A stretch of DNA of 64,000 nt from CmP2 sp052084925 (GTDB lineage Bacteria; Actinomycetota; Actinomycetes; Actinomycetales; Micrococcaceae): NCBI GenBank assembly GCA_052084925.1, contig JBQDEV010000001.1:186001-250000 (forward strand), given 5' to 3'. The position numbers and the translations under genes were made by a program. The first letter of the stretch is position 1, and each line of letters starts with the position of its first letter. Below are positions 18,011 through 26,672 of the stretch, in pieces. Under the pieces are notes generated by a model. That model worked only from the letters and a program-made list of their open reading frames with translations, was not told the DNA's origin and searched no databases.

Positions 18011-18652
18011 TCAGTACTTGTCGTGGATGCTCTCGTCCTCACTGAGGGTGAAGCACGGGCTCCAGGCGCTCACCGTGAGCAGCTGGTCGCCGTCGGAGGA
18101 GATCCGGGAGCTGACGTTCACGAGGTAACCGTCGTCCGTGGTGAGGCTACGGTTTATCTGCTCCTCACCGTCCACGGAGACCACGCGCTCCGACGGTTCC
18201 CAGCCCTCGTCTTCCGCCAGGCGCTCCAGCAGGTCCTCCGCCAAGGTCTCGCCGTCGGCGGAGTCCGTGAGGCGCAACGAGGCGCGTCCCGGGTAGGTCA
18301 CCGCGGTGTCGTGGGCGGAGCCGGAATCACTCGTGTTGCTGTCGTCGCCGAGGAGTTCCTGGCAGGTGATCAGGCTGCGCAGATTCGCCCCCGGACTCGG
18401 CAACGGCTCGCCGTCGTCGTCGATGGCCTCCTCCGGGACCAACTCTTGGATCTGTTCGACCAGCCCGATGCTCGCGTCCCGGGCTTGCTGGGCGGTCAGA
18501 TCGGCGAGGGTCTCGTCCGAGGTGGGGTCAGGATCCGTCTCGGAACCTGTCCCACAGCCGGCCAGGATCAGCGCGACGATGCCGAGGCCACTCAGCGTGG
18601 CGCGGCTGCCGCGGCGAGGGGCGAGACGGTTTCGGTGAGGGCGAAGTGTCAT
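18011..18652 (-). CDS. Lipoprotein paralogue in the DUF1023 gene unit (candidate partner or immunity protein)
   Basis: 213 residues with an arginine-rich N-terminus and lipobox ALILAGC (Cys about 33). No named family is recognised. Its body aligns with the neighbouring 165-residue protein: ARDASIGLVEQIQELVPE versus ARDEALELVVEAHALIPE, YPGRASLRL versus YPGGGSVKV, DDGYLVNVSS versus PGGYAVSILP, and the last four residues HDKY versus HRKY. So the two genes are tandem paralogues, one lipid-anchored and one without a signal. The gene starts 6 bp after its paralogue and belongs to the ESX-like/DUF1023 operon. Confidence 0.78.
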   Translation of the reverse strand: MTLRPHRNRLAPRRGSRATLSGLGIVALILAGCGTGSETDPDPTSDETLADLTAQQARDASIGLVEQIQELVPEEAIDDDGEPLPSPGANLRSLITCQELLGDDSNTSDSGSAHDTAVTYPGRASLRLTDSADGETLAEDLLERLAEDEGWEPSERVVSVDGEEQINRSLTTDDGYLVNVSSRISSDGDQLLTVSAWSPCFTLSEDESIHDKY

Positions 18653-18658
18653 GGCGGA

Positions 18659-19156
18659 TCAGTACTTCCGATGCGGGGAGAAGTCGTCGGGCGGGAGGAA
18701 TCCGGGGCTGAGCACGGACACCCGGACCAGCGGTTCCGGTGAGTCCGTCCGCACGGGCAGGATCGACACAGCGTATCCCCCTGGGGCGGTGAGGATGCGC
18801 TGGTCGGTGAGCTTCTCGGACGGCTGCGAGCGCTGTTGGGCGCTCCAACCCTCGCGGCGCTGGAGAGCGTCGATCATCTCGGTGGCCAGCCGATGCACGT
18901 CCGTACCGGGGAGCACCTTCACGGAGCCTCCACCCGGGTACTGATAGTGCTGATGGGCGGCCTGCGCGTTGTCGTCAAACACGTCGGAAGGCACCAGGGT
19001 CCGCGCCACCTCGCCAGGTCGGGGCGGCTGCTGGTCTGCGGCAGCGCGCAACGACTCCGGGATCAGCGCGTGGGCCTCGACCACCAGCTCCAGCGCCTCG
19101 TCCCGGGCACGGGCCAGCGTCAGAGCATCGGGGGCGGGGCGGTGCGGCGTCGTCAT
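18659..19156 (-). CDS. Cytosolic paralogue in the DUF1023 gene unit (candidate partner or immunity protein)
   Basis: 165 residues; the ATG at 19156 overlaps the stop of the DUF1023 hydrolase gene (TGATG), so translation is probably coupled. It lacks a signal peptide or membrane segment. Residues about 17-60 and 72-165 align with the lipoprotein encoded next (see entry at 18011), including the closing motif H-R-K-Y. A longer frame upstream is just read-through of the hydrolase gene in another frame. A role as chaperone, inhibitor or immunity factor for the hydrolase is inferred only from position and coupling. Confidence 0.75.
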   Translation of the reverse strand: MTTPHRPAPDALTLARARDEALELVVEAHALIPESLRAAADQQPPRPGEVARTLVPSDVFDDNAQAAHQHYQYPGGGSVKVLPGTDVHRLATEMIDALQRREGWSAQQRSQPSEKLTDQRILTAPGGYAVSILPVRTDSPEPLVRVSVLSPGFLPPDDFSPHRKY

Positions 19157-20817
19157 CAGTTCATCGCCTCCAGATAGATCTGATCGAGCACTTCCTGGTT
19201 GGTGGCCGGACCCTGCTGCATGCGCGTGTGGTGTTCCACACCGCGGGGGAAGATCCAGAACCGGTTCTTCTCCCCCTCGAAGTGATGCTGCTCGAAGGTG
19301 TCGGTCATCTGGTGCGGGGTGTTGCTCTTGGCCACGTCCACCGCGTTGATTGCGTCCCAGCCGTACTGCATGTGATCGTATTCGGTGGTGGGATTCGCCT
19401 CCCACCCGTTGACAGTGTAGGAGCCGGCCAGCGAGATCACGTTGTCGTAGTGCGATCCGGCCTGCTCGGCCCCGGAGAGCACCGTCATTCCCGCGCTGTG
19501 CCCGGTCCCGGTGGTCTCGGCCGCGCGGAAGCTCGTCTCCAGCCCGGCCGCGTCGGAGAAGCTGTGCACCCGGTCACCGAGCTCCTGCATGCTGTCGCTG
19601 CTGACATTGCTGCGGTCGCCCGTCCACGTCACCCAGGGACCGTCTTTGACGACGAACCCGACGACGTTCTGGCCGTCTTCCGCGCCCGTCTCCACCATGT
19701 ACTGCGGAATGTTCTGCACGGAGCCGTCCACGAAACTGTCCCAGGTGGTGGAGGTGCCCGGCACGTGGGTGATGACCTCATCGGCCGGCCGCGAGAGATC
19801 CCCCATCACCTGGATGATCCGGTCCTCGTCGCGGTCGAACAGCACCGCACCGCTGCCGGGAGCGAGCAGACTGCGCAGATAGTCTCGCTCCGGGGTGAGC
19901 TCGCTCAGACGCCGTTCCAGGTCGGTCTTGGAGTGGTAATACGAGTAGGCGTCGGCACGGCCGCGGATCTCCGTGGGGTCGAGTTCATCCAGTTGCTGCT
20001 GAATCTCTTCGATCTCCGCATCCAGATCGCCCACGGCCTCTTCGATGGCAATGCCGTTGGCGGTGACGCGGTCCTCAAAGGGGATGCCGTCGAGGTTTCC
20101 CAACACCTCATAGTGCACCTGGAGCATGCGTTGCTGAGTTGCAGAGTCCAGGCTGTCCCAGAGAGCCCGCACCTCGGCGGCGGAGCCCGCCCCGGTGAGC
20201 AGCTCCAGGTCCGGGGACTGCCCCGGCGTCAGCTGCGAGGTCTCGGTTGCAGTGTCGCTCGCCGTGCCCTGAGCGATGGCGTCAAGGGCATCGGCCAGTG
20301 CCGCGTCGACGTCGTCGGCGGTGGCCAAGAGCGACTCGATGCGCTCGTCCAGGGCGATGCGCTGGTTGATGGCGATCGTCAGCGCCGGGGTCTGCTCCAG
20401 GGGCAGCGGCGCAGGGTAACCGTACTCCTCAGCCATCCGCTCGCTCTGCTCGCGGGCCCGCGCAAAGGTCGATTCGGCGATGATCACTTGCCCGTCGTGG
20501 CGCACCTCGAGGCCCTGTTCGGTAGCGGTCGCATAGCATTCACGGACCTGCTGCTGGACCTCACTCACCCGCTGACTGGCAACTAACAGCGCGGTCACGC
20601 CGTCGCTGAGCAGCGCCTCGATCAGGTCGGAATCCGCGCGCAACGCCGTCAGCCGTGATCGCAGCCCGGTGGCCGTCTGACCGGTAGAGACAATACTGCC
20701 GGCCATGCGGAACAGGTCCTGCCCCGCCGTCTCGGCCACCTGTTCGCGCAGCATGAATTCGTCGTAGGCCCGCTGGAGTGGCTCGGGGGCCCACTGACGC
20801 ACATCGTCCCACCTCAT
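19156..20817 (-). CDS. DUF1023-type alpha/beta hydrolase with helical N-terminal domain
   Basis: 553 residues. Residues 1-330 are mostly helical and charged, with coiled-coil-like stretches (DLDAEIEEIQQQLDELDP). The C-terminal part is a DUF1023 hydrolase: VMGDLSRPADEVITHVPGTSTTWDSFVDG, then GTGHSAGMTVLSG with nucleophile Ser about 441, ISLAGSYTVNGW, and candidate catalytic His in DTFEQHHFEG. There is no Sec signal. DUF1023 enzymes with helical N-termini are common cargo of type VII secretion systems. The start overlaps the ESX-like gene by ATGA. The natural substrate is unknown; lipase or esterase activity is plausible. Confidence 0.85.
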   Translation of the reverse strand: MRWDDVRQWAPEPLQRAYDEFMLREQVAETAGQDLFRMAGSIVSTGQTATGLRSRLTALRADSDLIEALLSDGVTALLVASQRVSEVQQQVRECYATATEQGLEVRHDGQVIIAESTFARAREQSERMAEEYGYPAPLPLEQTPALTIAINQRIALDERIESLLATADDVDAALADALDAIAQGTASDTATETSQLTPGQSPDLELLTGAGSAAEVRALWDSLDSATQQRMLQVHYEVLGNLDGIPFEDRVTANGIAIEEAVGDLDAEIEEIQQQLDELDPTEIRGRADAYSYYHSKTDLERRLSELTPERDYLRSLLAPGSGAVLFDRDEDRIIQVMGDLSRPADEVITHVPGTSTTWDSFVDGSVQNIPQYMVETGAEDGQNVVGFVVKDGPWVTWTGDRSNVSSDSMQELGDRVHSFSDAAGLETSFRAAETTGTGHSAGMTVLSGAEQAGSHYDNVISLAGSYTVNGWEANPTTEYDHMQYGWDAINAVDVAKSNTPHQMTDTFEQHHFEGEKNRFWIFPRGVEHHTRMQQGPATNQEVLDQIYLEAMN

Positions 20818-21143
20818 GGCGTCGGCCCCGGGAATCCGAGCGCCCAGGGAAACAGTGTGGTGGCACCCTGCTGGTCCTGCGAGAGCAACTCGATCTCCGA
20901 ATACTCCGCGTTCTCGGCCGTTTCGGTGACCGCGGCGGCCAGCGCCGTGACCTTCTCATTGACGGTCTCGACGGCTTCGCCATGGCTGCGACGGGACCGG
21001 GATCCGGGCATGGCGCTGCCGACAGTGTCCTCGATGCCGACCAGCGCGCCGTCCGATTCCACCTCCGCGGCGATCGCACCGGCGCGACCGGCGACCGTGC
21101 TCAGCTCGCCGTCCTCGAGGGAGAGGCTCTCCAACGGACTCAT
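20814..21143 (-). CDS. ESX/WXG100-like small helical protein
   Basis: 109 residues starting behind AGGAGAG. The sequence (MSPLESLSLEDGELSTVAGR...) is helical, free of a signal peptide and resembles EspC/WXG-type type VII partners; the region VETVNEKVTALAAAVTETAENAEY would form the second helix. There is no strict W-x-G, so assignment to a named family is tentative. It is the first gene of the operon and is translationally coupled to the DUF1023 hydrolase, a common arrangement in which the small protein guides or chaperones the toxin-like partner. Confidence 0.7.
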   Translation of the reverse strand: MSPLESLSLEDGELSTVAGRAGAIAAEVESDGALVGIEDTVGSAMPGSRSRRSHGEAVETVNEKVTALAAAVTETAENAEYSEIELLSQDQQGATTLFPWALGFPGPTP

Positions 21144-21224
21144 CGACTCTCCTCTGTGTGACGTCCTGAGACAGATTCTAGTGTGCCCCGCCGCACCGGT
21201 TGACCTCGGGTCTACGATGGCCCT

Positions 21225-22772
21225 ATGGCTGTACCGACCGCTCCGTCCACGCCAACCGCACCGATCCAGTTGACGTCGCGCTTCGCGCAGACGCTGCCCG
21301 AGCTGTCGGTGCCCTGGCAGGCCGAGGCCACGCAGGACCCCGAGCTGGTCATCCTGAACGAGGACCTCGCCCGAGAACTGGGTCTCGACGTCGAGTGGCT
21401 CCGCACCGCCGAGGGGTTGATGTTCCTCACCGGCGAGGCGCTGCCCGCGGACGCGCAGCCGGTGGCGCAGGGCTATGCGGGCCACCAGTTCGGCCTCTAT
21501 TCTCCCCGGTTGGGTGATGGGCGTGCCCTGCTGCTGGGTGAGCTCACGGATCAGCACGGACACACCGTGGATCTGCACCTGAAAGGTTCCGGGCGCACTC
21601 CCTTCGCTCGCGGCGCCGCCGACGGCCAGGCGGTACTGGGGCCCATGTTGCGGGAGTACCTGGTCAGCGAGGCCATGGATGCCCTGGGGGTGCCGACCAC
21701 CCGCGCTCTGGCCGTGATCACCACCGGCCGCGAGGCACACCGGGACACCGGCGGCCCGGGGGCCATGCTGGTCCGGGTCGCGTCCAGCCACCTGCGGGTC
21801 GGCAGCTTCCAGTACGCCCACGCTCTGGAATCCGCGGGCAACGATGCGCCCACGGACCTGCTCGCCCGCCTCGTGGCGGAGTCGCTGCACCGGCACTACC
21901 CGCACGCCATCGAACAGCATCCCGAGGACCCGCCGGCCCTCACGCTGTTCCGGGGTCTCGCGCACCGCCAGGCGCGACTGGTGGCGCAGTGGATGCAGCT
22001 CGGCTTCATCCACGGGGTGATGAACACGGACAACACCACCATTTCCGGCGAGACCATCGATTACGGGCCGTGCGCGTTCATGGACGAATTCGATCCGCGC
22101 ACCGTGTTCAGCTCGATCGACCACCAGGGGCGCTACGCCTTCGGCAACCAACCGCCCATCGCGGAATGGAATATCGCCCGGCTCGGGGAGACCTTGCTGC
22201 CGCTCATCGACGACGACCCGAACCGCGCCATCGAGGCAGCGCAGGAGGTGCTGAATGAATTTGCCGAGGTGCACCGGCAGGCGTGGTTCGACGGGATGCG
22301 CTCCAAGCTCGGGTTGAGTGCGGCGACGAACGACGATGCGCTCAAGCAGCTCACCGATCGGCTTTTCGCCCTGATGGCCCAGCACCGCACCGACTACACC
22401 TCGTTCTTCCGCACGCTCGCCACGGCGGCACAAGTGCCCAGCGACCAGATTCCGGCCACGCTGGTGCAGGTGGTTCCCGACGACGCGGAATTTCACACCT
22501 GGGTGGCGGAATGGCAGCAGCTGCGCCCGGATCCGAAGCTGATGGACCGAACGAACCCGGTCTATATCCCGCGCAATCACCTGGTCGAGGAAGCCCTGGC
22601 CGCAGCCACCGGCGAGCTGGACTTCGGGGATACCGCCGCACCTGATCTGACGCCGTTCCTCGCCCTGCTCGAGGTCACCCAGCAGCCATTCTCCGAGCAG
22701 CCGGGCCGCGAGCGCTACGCCTTGCCCGCCCCGGAGACGTTCGGCCGGTTCGTCACCTACTGCGGAACCTGA
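21225..22772 (+). CDS. selO: Protein adenylyltransferase SelO
   Basis: 515 residues, normal for bacterial SelO/YdiU. Characteristic motifs are QGYAGHQFGLYSPRLGDGRALLLGE, DLHLKGSGRTPFARGADGQA-like ATP loop, LREYLVSEAMDALGVPTTRAL, GVMNTDNTTISGETIDYGPCAFMDEFDP (metal-binding Asn and Asp) and the C-terminal FGRFVTYCGT with the conserved Cys. SelO is a pseudokinase-fold enzyme that transfers AMP to Ser, Thr or Tyr of target proteins in redox stress. Its end overlaps the convergent small membrane-protein gene by 16 bp. Confidence 0.95.
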   Translation: MAVPTAPSTPTAPIQLTSRFAQTLPELSVPWQAEATQDPELVILNEDLARELGLDVEWLRTAEGLMFLTGEALPADAQPVAQGYAGHQFGLYSPRLGDGRALLLGELTDQHGHTVDLHLKGSGRTPFARGAADGQAVLGPMLREYLVSEAMDALGVPTTRALAVITTGREAHRDTGGPGAMLVRVASSHLRVGSFQYAHALESAGNDAPTDLLARLVAESLHRHYPHAIEQHPEDPPALTLFRGLAHRQARLVAQWMQLGFIHGVMNTDNTTISGETIDYGPCAFMDEFDPRTVFSSIDHQGRYAFGNQPPIAEWNIARLGETLLPLIDDDPNRAIEAAQEVLNEFAEVHRQAWFDGMRSKLGLSAATNDDALKQLTDRLFALMAQHRTDYTSFFRTLATAAQVPSDQIPATLVQVVPDDAEFHTWVAEWQQLRPDPKLMDRTNPVYIPRNHLVEEALAAATGELDFGDTAAPDLTPFLALLEVTQQPFSEQPGRERYALPAPETFGRFVTYCGT

Positions 22773-23086
22773 GCGAGCCTGCGGAAATACCACCAGACGC
22801 CGACGCCGAACAGCACACCGAGCGCGGGAAACACATACGCGGCGCCCTCGGCACCGCGAAGGAACACCAGCGGCATCGTGACGAACACCGCCGTCATCGC
22901 AAAGAGGGATCCACCGGAGTACTTCTCCGGGGTTCGCTCGAGTTTCTGATCGAAGCGACGCCCGAGCACCACCATCACCGCCAACAGCGGCAGACACAAC
23001 ACCCACAATAGCGGCGGCTCAGTGAGGCCGATGACCGTCACCAGCGCCGCAGTCGTCACGCCCAGGGCAACGGGGATTCCACGCAT
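22757..23086 (-). CDS. Small membrane protein, unknown function
   Basis: 109 residues with four predicted membrane helices (about 4-22, 27-43, 60-78, 84-102). The ATG at 23086 has a purine-rich GGTGG upstream; an earlier in-frame TTG adds three residues. No family is recognised. It is convergent with selO and 45 bp upstream of the YrdC-domain gene end on the same strand, so it may follow that gene on its transcript. Confidence 0.6.
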   Translation of the reverse strand: MRGIPVALGVTTAALVTVIGLTEPPLLWVLCLPLLAVMVVLGRRFDQKLERTPEKYSGGSLFAMTAVFVTMPLVFLRGAEGAAYVFPALGVLFGVGVWWYFRRLAQVPQ

Positions 23087-23131
23087 GTCCACCAACCTAG
23101 AACAGACGCCGCACCGGGGTCCAGACCGGGT

Positions 23132-23917
23132 TTAGTAGTAGTGCCCGTGGCGGAAGTCCCAGCTGAGGAACTGATCCGAGAGGTTCTGCAGAATCTGCGG
23201 CAGGGACAGTCCGGCTCGGATCAGCACGGGTGCCGGCGTCACGTCGCGCTGGCCATACTGCTCGGGCACCAACGCGCCGTCGTCGTCGACGAAGGACACC
23301 ATCACGCCCTGCTCATAGCGGGTCTCCATGGTGGCCTCGGGCTGGATGGAGCGCACATAGTCATCGGCCTCGATCACCAGGTCGGCGCCGGACTCAATCT
23401 GCTCGCCGATCCCCGACACCAGCCCGCGGTTGCCCTTCCCCGAGGGATTCGCAGAGGAGGCGAAGAGCAGCGTCCGGTCTTTCTCCCACAATTCCTTCGC
23501 GATCAGCTGGCCAGGCGTTCCAAAACTCACGACGAAACAGCTGGTGCCGCGCACATCCGTGGCCAGCTCTTCCGCACCCTCGGGCAGGTAGCTGCGCCCG
23601 GACTCGGACCAGGGCAGAATGCAGCCCATCAGCACGTCTTGCTCTTCGTGGGTGCGGTAGAACTGCTCGGCCTCACTGGTCAGCTGGGCCAACTCTGCCA
23701 CCTGATCCACGGAACCGCACAGCACCACCGCTGGCTTGTTCCGCTTGCGGTTCTTCACCTCGAATTTTCGCTCCAACCCCTCCCGATCGGTGGCCAGCAC
23801 GATGTAGCCGACCTTCGTGGGGCTGACCACGATGTGACCGGGCGTCCGGAGCAGATCGACAGCCTCCTGCTGGAGTCCACCGTTCCAGGTCACGTGCGGG
23901 GTGAGGGTGTGCGGCAT
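23132..23917 (-). CDS. Sua5/YciO/YrdC-domain protein
   Basis: 261 residues from the ATG at 23917 (AAAGAAGA upstream). The YrdC-domain features are VSPTKVGYIVLATDREGLERKFEVKNRKRNKPAVVL (KxR-rich nucleotide-binding segment) and LLFASSANPSGKGNRGLVSGI (the SANxSG motif). Classical Sua5/TsaC make threonylcarbamoyl-AMP for tRNA t6A, but this sequence is atypical in its SPTKVGY (instead of PTDTVYGL) and its C-terminus, so it may be a YciO-like or secondary-metabolism relative. An excellent DtxR/IdeR iron box lies 61 bp before the start, which suggests iron control. Confidence 0.85.
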   Translation of the reverse strand: MPHTLTPHVTWNGGLQQEAVDLLRTPGHIVVSPTKVGYIVLATDREGLERKFEVKNRKRNKPAVVLCGSVDQVAELAQLTSEAEQFYRTHEEQDVLMGCILPWSESGRSYLPEGAEELATDVRGTSCFVVSFGTPGQLIAKELWEKDRTLLFASSANPSGKGNRGLVSGIGEQIESGADLVIEADDYVRSIQPEATMETRYEQGVMVSFVDDDGALVPEQYGQRDVTPAPVLIRAGLSLPQILQNLSDQFLSWDFRHGHYY

Positions 23918-23977
23918 GAAATCTTCTTTCGCGTTCGTACGCGCCGGGCAGCGCACTCACGCACCCCGGCACGGATA

Positions 23978-23996
23978 TTAGGTAAGGATAACCAAA
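23978..23996. promoter_or_regulatory. DtxR/IdeR-type iron box
   Basis: The 19-mer TTAGGTAAGGATAACCAAA matches the DtxR/IdeR consensus TTAGGTTAGGCTAACCTAA at 16 of 19 positions. It lies 61 bp upstream of the YrdC-domain gene (minus) and 119 bp upstream of the small secreted-protein gene (plus), so either or both may be iron-repressed. Confidence 0.75.
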
Positions 23997-24114
23997 TATC
24001 GAACCTAGCCCGGGGAGCATGCGGCGTCAAGGTTGCTACCAGGTTCTTGCCACGGCATCTTCAGACGATCTCCTTATCGTGGTGCCGATCATCACACCTC
24101 TCAAGGAAGGCATC

Positions 24115-24408
24115 ATGCGTACTTTCACCAAACTGCTCGGCACCGGCCTCGCAGCCCTGGGCCTCGCCGCAGGACTGTCCTCGGCTACCGCAGCCCCGGC
24201 AGAGGCAAAAACGTACGAATATACCTACACGAACCGGACTCTCACCCTTGAGGGGTGCCGATCGATGCTCCAACAGGACATCAGAAACACCAACATGAGC
24301 CCCACAATGCGCGTCTCCGGTTACAAAACATGCGCACCCGCCAACATCAAGGTGGGAGCGGGCGAACCGCGCGGATACGAGTACACCTTCAGCTATTTTT
24401 ACTGGTAA
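24115..24408 (+). CDS. Small secreted protein, unknown function
   Basis: 97 residues starting behind AAGGAAGG. A Sec signal peptide (MRTFTKLLGTGLAALGLAAG...) ends at a likely AEA cleavage site near residue 32. The mature 65 residues are rich in Tyr and Thr and contain two Cys, which could form one disulfide. The aromatic C-terminus ends YTFSYFYW. No family is recognised. It lies just downstream of the iron box at 23978-23996 and is followed by a hairpin, so it is probably a single-gene transcript. Confidence 0.75.
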   Translation: MRTFTKLLGTGLAALGLAAGLSSATAAPAEAKTYEYTYTNRTLTLEGCRSMLQQDIRNTNMSPTMRVSGYKTCAPANIKVGAGEPRGYEYTFSYFYW

Positions 24409-24420
24409 GTAGTGTTCTCG

Positions 24421-24440
24421 GGAAGGCGCTTAAGCCTTCC
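24421..24440 (+). terminator. Hairpin after the small secreted protein gene
   Basis: GGAAGGC (24421-24427) pairs with GCCTTCC (24434-24440), and the loop GCTTAA is itself partly self-complementary. It begins 12 bp after the stop codon. There is no T-run. Confidence 0.5.
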
Positions 24441-24516
24441 AGAGGGGCCTGAACCGCGGGGCCGGTAGACTAAGATGCACTCACGCACCGAGCACCCCGT
24501 TGACGAGGACTTCCCC

Positions 24517-25413
24517 ATGCCACTCGCACCCGCCGCTCATTCACGCGCCCCGCGACGCCGACGCACCTTGCTCGCCACCTGCGCGGCCACCGCAGCTGGC
24601 GCACTGATGCTCACTAGTTGCGGCGAAGCATTGGAGGGGCTCGACAACCTCGGCAGCCCTGCACCTTCCGCCGATCCCAGTGCATCCGCGGATCCGACAG
24701 CAACAGCGGACCCAGCTACGGGCGCCAGTGAGGAAAGCGCCGCCGACGTCGACGAAACCACCAACGGACTGATCTCCTTCGACAACGACGACGAGATTCC
24801 GTTCCTGGAACTGCGCCCCGCCGAGCAGCACGCGGCCGAAGTGCTCCCGGCGCTCACCACCATGGTGGAATCGATGATCGAGGCCGACGGGGAGAGCCTG
24901 CGCATGCCATTGCCCGACAATCGTCCCTACCGGGTGGTGTCCTGCAGCGTTCCTGACGGGGTCCTCGACGCCGCAGAGTCCGCCTCCGCTTCCCCCGCGG
25001 AACCTACCCCTTCCTCCAGCGACGCGCCCGGCAGCGGTGAGCCCGACGACGACGCCACCCTGGGCATGACCACCGCCGACAACGGCGCTGTACCGACAGA
25101 GGCCGCCCGCATCGTGATGGATAACCTCTCCGTCCAGGATCTGGATCCGGTCGCGGTGGCCGATGCAGGTGATGACCTGTTCTCCGCGGTGGGCTACAGT
25201 GAGGCGGACAGACCCGCATCCATGGCCGGATACACCACGCTCACCTGGGTGGATGAAACGAACGACGGCGAGATCACCTCGCTCACTTCCGAGGGCAGCC
25301 ACACCGCCCTCAACGCCCGCAGCGGGTGCCTTCCGACCCGAGATCTTTCCGTGCTCGAAGATCAGGTCCAGGAGCTCAACGATGAGTTCCACGCCCGGAT
25401 CTTCGGCGACTGA
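24517..25413 (+). CDS. Lipoprotein, unknown function
   Basis: 298 residues from the ATG at 24517, 9 bases behind GAGGAC. The twin-arginine-rich N-terminus (RAPRRRRTLL) leads to lipobox LMLTSC (Cys about 34). A low-complexity linker of Ser, Ala, Asp and Pro runs to about residue 90 and a second acidic linker occurs near 165-195. The folded part has two Cys (SCSVP and SGCLP) that may pair. No family is recognised. The next gene begins 21 bp downstream and is likely co-transcribed. Confidence 0.72.
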   Translation: MPLAPAAHSRAPRRRRTLLATCAATAAGALMLTSCGEALEGLDNLGSPAPSADPSASADPTATADPATGASEESAADVDETTNGLISFDNDDEIPFLELRPAEQHAAEVLPALTTMVESMIEADGESLRMPLPDNRPYRVVSCSVPDGVLDAAESASASPAEPTPSSSDAPGSGEPDDDATLGMTTADNGAVPTEAARIVMDNLSVQDLDPVAVADAGDDLFSAVGYSEADRPASMAGYTTLTWVDETNDGEITSLTSEGSHTALNARSGCLPTRDLSVLEDQVQELNDEFHARIFGD

Positions 25414-25434
25414 ATCCACCGAGGAGCAACCGGC

Positions 25435-25752
25435 ATGATCGTCTCCATCACCGCAACCACGGGATTGGTGGTGCTCGACAAGCACGACCTGGCATCGTTG
25501 GCCGTCCACGCCCCCGACGTTTCACACGACGACGTCGCCCGGGTGCTGAACGAGACCGGAATTGGCCGATTGGATGACGACGCCGACCATGCGTGGCTGA
25601 AAATCGACGAGCTACGCGACCACGCCCGCATCGACGACCCGGAGTGGGACGACGAGTTCGACGCGATGATCGACTACGCCCGAACCCAAGAGTGGATCGA
25701 CGAGTCCGGCACCGCCGTCCGCGCCCATCTGGACGTTTCAGCTGGCAGCTAG
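25435..25752 (+). CDS. Hypothetical acidic protein
   Basis: 105 residues, strongly acidic, with no signal or membrane segment. The central region (DDPEWDDEFDAMIDYARTQEWIDESG) is predicted helical. The ATG lies 5-10 bases behind GGAGCAACCGGC. It follows the lipoprotein gene by 21 bp and converges with the MetF-like gene 2 bp away. No family is recognised; codon use agrees with its neighbours, so it is probably a real gene. Confidence 0.6.
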   Translation: MIVSITATTGLVVLDKHDLASLAVHAPDVSHDDVARVLNETGIGRLDDDADHAWLKIDELRDHARIDDPEWDDEFDAMIDYARTQEWIDESGTAVRAHLDVSAGS

Positions 25753-25754
25753 CC

Positions 25755-26621
25755 TCAGCTTGAGAGGCGGCGATTGATCCACCGCACCCCGTCGGCCATT
25801 CCGCCGAAGGGGTAGAGGTGGAACAGCACTTCGCCTCGATCCTCACCGCTCAAGCGGTTCAGGCCCGCGGTGAGATCATCCAAGAACTGGTCGGATCCGA
25901 ACTGTCGGTCACCGTCGAATTCCCTGTCGCCGTCGGTGGTCGCCACGCCGTAGCGTTCGGCGGCGTCGTCCGTGATGTTCACCCCGAACTGACGCGCGTA
26001 TCCCACGATCGTGCTGGCCTTCGCTGGGCCGGGCACACCGATCCGTACGGGAACGGTGATCCCTTCGGAGCGCAGGCTCTTCAGCCATTGCACGATGGCG
26101 TCCGGGTCGAGCGCGAACTGCGTGGTGATCTCGACGTCACGCCCAGCTTCCTGCAGGAAGCCGAGTTTCCAGCGCAGACTGTCCCAGAGAGTATCCGTTT
26201 CGATTTTTGGGTGCCCTTCCGGGTACGCCACGATACCGACCTGCTGGATGCCGTACTCGTCCAAGAACGCAGTGGACATCAGCTCCATAGAATTCTCGAA
26301 GGGCCCGGCCTGCAGGTCAGGATCGCCACCGACCAACAGGACCCGGCTCGGTGACGCGACGGCGAAGAGCGCGTCGATGAGCTGATCGCGATCTTCACCA
26401 GAGCGCAGGCGGCGGGACGAGATGATCGGGACGGGCTCAAACCCACCCGCGCGAATCACACTGGCCGCGTTGACGCGCTGACTGTGGTGCTCATTTCCAA
26501 GAAACGCGATATTGATCGGGGTTCCAGCCGGAATTGCGTCCTTCGCTTCCTCGATCTGCGCGATGGCCTTGCCCGTGATCTCCAGGGTGTACGGAGCTCG
26601 AGTGGTCTGCATTTCTCTCAC
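25755..26621 (-). CDS. Divergent methylenetetrahydrofolate reductase-like protein (copy 1)
   Basis: 288 residues from a GTG at 26621 that has GAGAGAG six bases upstream; an ATG at 26612 is the alternative. The TIM-barrel motifs match those of MetF-type reductases: INIAFLGNEHHSQRV, LLVGGDPDLQAGPFENSMEL, VGIVAYPEGHPKIETDTLW, ITTQFALDPDAIVQWLKSLRSEGITVPVRIGVPGPA, and the C-terminal LYPFGGMADGVRWINR. The N-terminal FEFFPP segment of canonical MetF is missing. It is a paralogue of the gene at 60503. A long palindrome lies 52 bp upstream. The reaction is probably methyl-THF/methylene-THF interconversion; the physiological partner is not visible here. Confidence 0.82.
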   Translation of the reverse strand: MREMQTTRAPYTLEITGKAIAQIEEAKDAIPAGTPINIAFLGNEHHSQRVNAASVIRAGGFEPVPIISSRRLRSGEDRDQLIDALFAVASPSRVLLVGGDPDLQAGPFENSMELMSTAFLDEYGIQQVGIVAYPEGHPKIETDTLWDSLRWKLGFLQEAGRDVEITTQFALDPDAIVQWLKSLRSEGITVPVRIGVPGPAKASTIVGYARQFGVNITDDAAERYGVATTDGDREFDGDRQFGSDQFLDDLTAGLNRLSGEDRGEVLFHLYPFGGMADGVRWINRRLSS

Positions 26622-26672
26622 CGAATTCTCTCTCAAGAGCAGTGTGCAAGATCGCTCGGCGATCTCACCTTA

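Noticed and set aside
20814..23006. A 730-codon minus-strand frame covering selO
   Set aside because: Only its last 109 codons, starting behind a ribosome site at 21143, form a credible protein; the rest is antisense to selO.
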